Of a stretch of DNA of 64,000 nt, positions 57,677 to 64,000 are shown in pieces (the stretch's first letter is position 1; every line of letters begins with the position of its first letter). This DNA comes from Jackrogersella multiformis (Eukaryota; Ascomycota; Sordariomycetes; Xylariales; Hypoxylaceae), in NCBI GenBank assembly GCA_902806575.1, contig CADCXD010000001.1, positions 868,001 through 932,000 on the forward strand, written 5' to 3'. A program made the translations under genes and the position numbers. Under the pieces are notes generated by a model, which was not told the origin of the DNA, ran no database searches, and was given only the letters and a program-made list of their open reading frames with translations.

Positions 57677-60600
57677 ATGACCATCTTCCTAGCTTCATTG
57701 TAAGGTTCTCCGTTTCGTATCTTTTAATTGCAGCTTGGCTCCTTTCACTACATGTTGAAGCATAACTATCTCGGAACATGGCTATTATGTTTTCCTATTA
57801 TGGCTATACTTTTCCCAGCCCTCAAGATTTATTCGTTCTCTGCCCTGGTCTGGTGAAAGGAGCTACGACCAGCGTGCATGAGAGACGTGCACTAATGCGG
57901 AATCTCGACTGAGCCACCGATTGTGGGATATTTATAGCCTTGAGCTGCCTCTAACATTTTTTACCATTAGGTTCCTCCCGAAAACCGTCTACTTCAGACT
58001 GCCAGATGCGCCACCCACTCTTGATCGTAAAAGCTATAGGCCAAATAAAAATAACAAGAAGGCGTCAAAACGACCGCCTCTCGAGCTTCGTACGAGCCTC
58101 TTCCCCGATCCCGCAATTACCCCTCCTAGAACACCCGACGAAGAGCAGGAAGTCTACCTTGACGATCGTCTCTTCACAAACGAAGATGGCTTGCGTGTGC
58201 TGAATGTCTCCGACGATGAAGAGTTTATGGTCCCAGCAGACAAGGAATCACCAGTATGGGGTGGTAGGGCAAATCAACCAAAATCCCGAGCGAGTTCGCC
58301 CCCTCCCGCTTCCCTCTTGGATCACGCTAGGACATTCGAAAAGGCCAAGGAGCTTGGACGGCAGGGGGTCCTCCAACCTCGAGCGACCCGAAGCGATAGC
58401 CATGACCGAGTCTTTGCACACGCCAATTGGCGCATCGTGAATGCCGACCAAGGCAACGGTGGTCTCCGTAACGCGGCCGACGCTGCGGCTCGCGATGGTC
58501 ATGGTGAAGAATACTCATGGGTGGGCACCTTAGGTATGCCCACAGATGCCCTGAGAGGGACACAACAGAAAGAAGACATCAACGACAGATTCGTGACCGA
58601 GTTCAACATGTATCCCGTGTTTTGCTCGGATAAGGACTTCGATGGGCATTACCTACACTTCTGCAAACAAATTCTCTGGCCCGTCTTCCATTATCAAATT
58701 CCTGACAACCCGAAGAGCAAGGCGTACGAAGACCACTCGTGGCAGTTCTACGTCAACCTCAACCAAGCATTTGCAGAAAAAATCGTGAAGAATTGGAAGC
58801 GGGGTGATACCATATGGGTTCATGACTACCACCTACTTTTGGTGCCAGGGATGATCCGCAAGAAGCTTCCAGATGCGAAAATCGGCCTATTCCTGCACGT
58901 TGCGTTTCCTTCATCCGAGGTATTCCGGTGTCTCGCCGTCAGGAAGCAACTGCTTGAAGGCATGCTCGGGGCGAACCTCATCGGGTTTCAGATTCACGAG
59001 TATACTCGCCACTTCCTTCAAACATGCAGTCGTCTCCTCGCCGTAGAGGCCACACCAGACGGTATCCAGTTAGAAGACCGGTTCGTCAATGTCATGAATC
59101 ATGCTATCGGCATTGACCCTATCAATCTCAACACCCACCGTGAGGATGAGGAGGTGATGAGGTGGATTGGGATCATGCGAGAACGGTACAAGGACAAAAG
59201 GATCATTGTCGCCCGTGACAAGCTTGACCACGTTCGTGGAGTCCGGCAGAAGCTTCTCTCATATGAGCTGTTTCTTAACAAGAATCCGCAGTGGAGAGAT
59301 AAGGTCGTTCTAATCCAGGTTGCATTGTCTACAGGCGAGAAGACAGATCTTGACGCCGCTGTTGGGGACATTGTCACCCGAGTGAACTCGAATTGGGCTA
59401 ATCTCGCTTATCTACCCCTTGTCTATTTGAAGCAAGATATTCCGTACCCTCAGTACCTTGCACTTTTGACAATTGCCGACGCACTCATGATCACCAGTCA
59501 ACGCGAGGGTATGAATCTCACATCCCATGAGTTCATAGTCTGTCAGGACGGGAAATATAGTGACAGGAGGCATGGTTCCCTCATTCTATCGGAGTTTACT
59601 GGAACCTCGTCGCTTTTTGGCAACAAAGAATTAACTGTCAACCCATGGAGTTATCGCCAATGCTCCGACGCTATCAAGCAGGCACTCGAGATGGCTGATG
59701 AGGAGAAAACAGAACGGTGGGAAGCGCTACGCGAAGTTGTCAGCCATCATACCGGAAGCCACTGGTTCTCGAAGTTTTTGACATCTCTCGATCAGGTTTA
59801 CGAAGAGCAACACAGTCATGATCAGACGTCTGTTCCTCGACTGAATTTAAATACCCTGGGACAGCGGTATTCTCAATGTCAAAAACGACTCTTCTTCCTT
59901 GACCTGGAAGGTACATTGATCCCCTACGGTCCGATGAACGAGATTATTCCCATGAACCCTCAGGTTAGTTACTCATTCCTTTTATTAATTAGATACTCGG
60001 TATACTGACGAATCACCAGCGTACATTAGATGTACTGAACGATCTAGTCGATGATCCGCATAACACCGTTTATGTCATGTCTGGACGTAGACCGGAAGAA
60101 CTTGATCGCCTCTTTCGCTTGGTTCCTAATCTGGGCCTGATAGCTGAGAACGGATGTTTCATCAAAACTTGCGAGAATGGTACCTGGACCGAGGTGGCAG
60201 ATCACAACAGAGTTACCGCGTGGAAAGAATCGGTTAAGGGAATACTACAGTACTACCTCGAGCGTACCCCTGGATCTGAAATTGAAGACCGCAATTGCTC
60301 GCTGATCTTCCACTACAAGCATGCGGACGACTACGCCAATGCTGAGCGACAAGCAAGCGATTGGACCGGGCATATAAACGAATCTTGCGAGGAACAGCGG
60401 GTACATGCAACGCAGTTGGATAACTGCGTCGTGGTTGAGTCAATTGACTGGACCAAACAGACCGCTGCCGCCCAAGTCTACGAGGATACAATCAAGCATG
60501 CTAAGGACTCGCAGGACGGCGCGGTGGATTTCCTCATGGTCATTGGCGACGGCCGCGAGGATGAGAAAGTCTACAAATGGGCTAACACCCTAAAGGGGAA

Positions 60601-60778
60601 TGGCGGGGTAAATGAAGTCGTGACGGTTAGCTTAGGTAACCGAAATACCGAGGCTACCTCTACTTTGACACAGGGTGTCAGTGGTGAGTAAATATATAAT
60701 CTGACCTATCACTAAGCTAGACTAACGATAATCGCAGGTGTTCTCGTAACCCTACAAAAGCTTGCTGGGATTTCTTAG
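57677..60778 (+). CDS. Trehalose-6-phosphate synthase/phosphatase complex regulatory subunit (Tps3/Tsl1-type)
   Basis: Four exons (57677-57699, 57971-59963, 60020-60683, 60738-60778) encode 906 residues. The start is the tiny 23-base exon (MTIFLASL), joined over a 271-base intron to FLPKTVYFRLPD; an ATG at 57921 inside that intron is a false start. A polar N-terminal extension (about 1-200) precedes a GT20 synthase-like domain with HVAFPSSEVFRCLAVR, GFQIHEYTRHFLQTC, NHAIGIDP and QREGMNLTSHEFIVCQ. The C-terminal HAD-like phosphatase domain has DLEGTL at 652-657, where active phosphatases have DxDGT, and GDGREDE later. With the second Asp replaced by Glu, and the long N-terminus, it fits a non-catalytic Tps3/Tsl1 (TpsC) subunit that stabilises the trehalose synthase complex in the cytosol. 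Confidence 0.88.
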
Positions 60779-63700
60779 ATGGAATTGCGGCTATTTGTGG
60801 CATCTGCAACAGGGCAGATGTACTCGGCGTTGTTGTAGCTGGCGCCTTGAGGTATTTCTAGGGTTTACTAGTTATGGCGTTCGATGTGGCTTTACGTCCT
60901 TGATGGCGTTGAGCAAGGAGAGTAATTCGTATCTGCATTTCATAGCCGAAACAAAGACTCCTCCCCTTTCGTTAGAGTCCTCCTACCAAAGTAGGAGATG
61001 CGCATTAAACCGGCGTTAATGAACTTGGGGGGTTATGAATCCGACCTAGTCATGTTTCTGACCTGTACTATAAATCGTTTCGTTCACGAGCAAGCAAAAA
61101 TCCTCTCTTTACTGGTGGGATAGAATGAGTCGGTATAGGATATAAAATCTGCTTGGCGCTGGTAATGTTGCGAGAGGCGCCCATACAACGACGAGACGAT
61201 ATTCACATCGACTAATGAACTTTCGAGGTTTGGTGGTAGACTCTGGGGTGAATTGGTCGGAGGTATAGATTGACCTGTACATAGCAATTGGTAGCCCCGA
61301 CGTTCATTCGTACGGCCTAGCCACACGACAATGTACGAGAAGAAAAGAAAAATCTCCCAGCTACTTCCTATACGCCTTTTTACTACGTTGCTGCTGTAAA
61401 CCCTAACAAATATGGTAATGGTGGTAAGTATATTCTCTTGGATGACGACTCCTCCGCTCGTAGGGAACTAGATACCTACTTGATACGGAGTGATTATGGA
61501 AATCATACGAGAAGAAGCCATCGCTGTGGTAGAGATGTCTACCTACCCACACTAGGTAGGTAGCAACTTGCCTCCCTAGTCTTATTTGATATCGAAGATG
61601 AGGTGGGCAATCGGGGTTACTACTATTCTATAAGGTACGTAGCTAGGTGCCAGGTAAGCTTGACTTACTCGTGGCTATTACTTAGGTAGAGACATTGATA
61701 CTAGGTATCCACGCTTTATGCGCTGCTACATGCCCCTAATAGGTGATCGAATGTTGAATGTAATGTTTTATGATACCTTCCAGTATCCACTCCGCTTCCG
61801 ACAGCCAAGTTTTGCCTGAGACAGATCCGTCGCGTCAACCTTGCTGCTTAAGATGCGGGGAGTATATGATGTGATGCTATGGTGTTCTTTACCTCGGTCT
61901 TGCTCGCTTCAACATCTTGGATGACGACGACAGCAGATGATATATTGGATCGATACGACGATGTCGCAATCGTATTGATAACAGGCGATAGAACCACATA
62001 AATTAATAGTGCAGTTTGGGGTTACGTATAATATAAATGTAAGTGTTCTATGATGGCTCGATGTTTATATGTGATCGGCAGATTCATATATGATTGTAAG
62101 AGCTCAAATACATCGACGGACCAGACATGCGAGGATCAGACGACCGGGGTAGCTTTCTTATATACCGGCATAGATCTAGAATCATGCATAGTACGTAGTG
62201 TCCGGAAAGACTCCGCGGGGACGAGGCGCGACGAGGGGTTCCAACAACGTGGTTGCAAGGTAGGTACCTAGGTGGGTAGTATTATCATATGGATGTCAAC
62301 GTGAACCTCAGACGACCGGTACGGGGCCAGATTCCTCCGTGTATATATCCGGTTCAGGAGGTATGAGAAGTACGGAGTTGAAGTGGAACGGCTCATGGAA
62401 ACTCCGCATGATCATGCGATATCGTGGGGACAAAATGCCCGGTGCGTAGCGATCATCGACCACCCGCATCGGCATACCACCAATTTACCAATTACGTTAC
62501 GCTGTTTGTTTAGTTAGGTTGATCGTTGAAAGTAAGGCGCATTGGGCACTCTGACATCTCCAACTGGCATCAATTCCAAGTTCAACTCATTTTCGGCCGA
62601 GAATAAGTAAGGAGGGCTGACCCTTTAGGGGAACGTGGAAATTGGCCGGTAGCGCTACAAATCATCATTTATATGGTTCCTGCTGCGACGGACCTCCGAA
62701 TGTTAGCTCCGAATTCATTACAAATTCAACCGTTGGGCGAGAACTTCAATGATACACATCCTATTAATATACCTACCTACCCAAGGTATGTAATCAGACT
62801 ATAGCTCCTCCTTTATTCTAAAGCTGTCGTGTTTGAAACCCTATCTTCGCTGTCGCTCTGATAGATATTGCTATACGGACTAACAGTGCTTTAAGGTCGA
62901 GCTCTGTGATTGACTCAGATCCCAACAAAGGCGGAGATATTAGTCTTACATCCGGAGTTCCGCTAGCCGTGAAGAGTGTGTGCCCTAATATACCAATACC
63001 TGCTGCCTGCTCAACAACGCATACTACTGTCTGCTTAACAACACATATAAAAGCAGAACATAGGGGTCGTCTATGTTGGAGGAACCGAAAAACAATCCGG
63101 GAAATCTAAAATCCATTTGGAACTGAATTGGTTCGAACAGTCGCATCCGCGTAGCTGTCATAGTGATAGCGCAAGGAGCCAACTGACGAGAGGAATCCGG
63201 TAATAGAGGGCTTGGGGGAAATCGAAAAAAAAAAAAAACTGATCTCAATATTGTACAACAAACAACGCCAATATGGAACCTTCAAGCCCCGCGAATCCCT
63301 TGCCGGCAGAGTCAGACACCTGGTTCTGGACATGGGTTACGAACTCGTACCCCAATTGAACCAACAATGAGGTGCTCAATGCAACGAATCAACGACCAAT
63401 GAGCCAAGACTGGCGGTGACAAAGAAAAGCAGGGGGTTTAACTCGAGTCTGGCTCATTTAGCTTGCTTCTTCAACCGCCCGGGAGTGTAAGGGAGAATGA
63501 CATTCTCGTACGAAGACGAAGGTCTATGGGTTGACGCACATCTCGGATAGCCGGGCAACAAGCACTTCACCATCTAAAGTTCCTCGGTTGTCTACTCGTG
63601 CGCTATGTTCGCGTTGATACAGCAATGTCTAAGGGTATAAGGGTATGGGAAATATTAGCAAAGGAGGTTACCTAGGAGGTTATCCAGGAAGCTTTGATCT

Positions 63701-64000
63701 CCTGGCAACGCTAATATTCGCCAACATTTGCCATTGGGATGGGATGGTCGCGACTTGAGCTTGGTAGATTTGGGATGAGAGTGACTTGCTTTTTGGCTTT
63801 AGCTTCGTCATCATGTCAGGGCGGGTCTCCTGCTCAAGGTTTAGCGGTATAGTTGGTAGGGAAAAGTAATCTCGTATGGAAACCTCCTTGACTGGTCGAT
63901 TGTCAAAGGACTGAGAGTAAAGGGGTCAACGGTGTCAAAGGGTTCTTTGAGAGAAGGACAAAGACACAGGCCGGTTTTATCTTACATGTATTTCAGTCCG
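60779..64000. other. Gene-free right end of the window
   Basis: 3.2 kb without a supportable gene. Palindromic repeats at 61540-61562, 62259-62279 and 62769-62787, and a run of 14 A at about 63226-63239. Short frames at 62050-62271 and 62906-63109 have no domains or splice support. Confidence 0.55.
62259..62279. repeat. AGGTAGGTACCTAGGTGGG palindromic repeat
   Basis: Dispersed TACC/TAGG palindrome in gene-free DNA. Confidence 0.6.

Noticed and set aside
57921..57970. ATG at 57921 as the start of the TPS-complex gene
   Set aside because: It lies inside the first intron. The spliced 23-base exon gives the family N-terminus MTIFLASLFLPKTV with good splice sites.
63131..63140. GGTTCGAAC resembling a tRNA B box
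   Set aside because: No acceptor stem, D-arm or anticodon arm can be folded around it.

Overview
The window comes from a filamentous ascomycete (Pezizomycotina, most likely a Sordariomycete). Genes carry short GT-AG introns of about 45-80 bases. Repeats are RIP-like AT-rich ruins. The gene families are fungal (SAT4/rhodopsin membrane proteins, A-T-R NRPS-like reductase, proteinase K-type subtilase, UstY-type DUF3328 protein, Csc1 channel). Gene-free DNA is sprinkled with the short palindrome CCTAGGTAGGTACCTAGG. Exon structures given here were worked out by hand from splice signals and reading-frame continuity. Each multi-exon coding length comes out as a whole number of codons.

Layout. 1-3.4 kb: RIP-destroyed Ty3/Gypsy retrotransposon, abutting the surviving C-terminal half of a cytochrome P450. 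5.4-13.9 kb: GMC oxidoreductase, SAT4-type membrane protein and a six-exon adenylating reductase (A-T-R), a plausible small metabolite cluster. 14.5-15.9 kb: secreted subtilisin. 18.8-22.5 kb: small disordered protein and a Csc1/OSCA channel. 23.2-25.7 kb: NB-ARC/TPR STAND protein. 26.3-30.2 kb: O-fucosyltransferase-like type II membrane protein and a secreted GH43 glycosidase. 32.0-34.4 kb: C2H2-type finger protein. 35-39.4 kb: a decayed patch holding a DUF8021 pseudogene, a Nudix hydrolase, a TIR transposon with arms of about 290 bases, a PC4/Sub1-like gene flanked by telomere-like AACCCT motifs, and a broken MYND finger.

40-47.6 kb holds the most interesting signal. A flavin monooxygenase, 3.2 kb of gene-poor DNA, and then a divergent pair: a short secreted precursor made of four KEX2-bounded Gln-Tyr repeats (order A-B-B-A) and a DUF3328 (UstY-like) oxidase with both HxxHC motifs. 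This is the hallmark pairing of dikaritin-type fungal RiPP pathways (the ustiloxin/phomopsin/asperipin class). The precursor can be read completely and its repeats resemble no core I can name.

48-60.8 kb is conserved housekeeping: MSH4 (meiotic MutS homologue, nine exons) divergent from RSA4/NLE1 (60S ribosome assembly), and a trehalose-phosphate synthase complex regulatory subunit whose phosphatase motif has lost its second Asp. The last 3.2 kb has no gene I can support. No rRNA, tRNA or CRISPR was seen.
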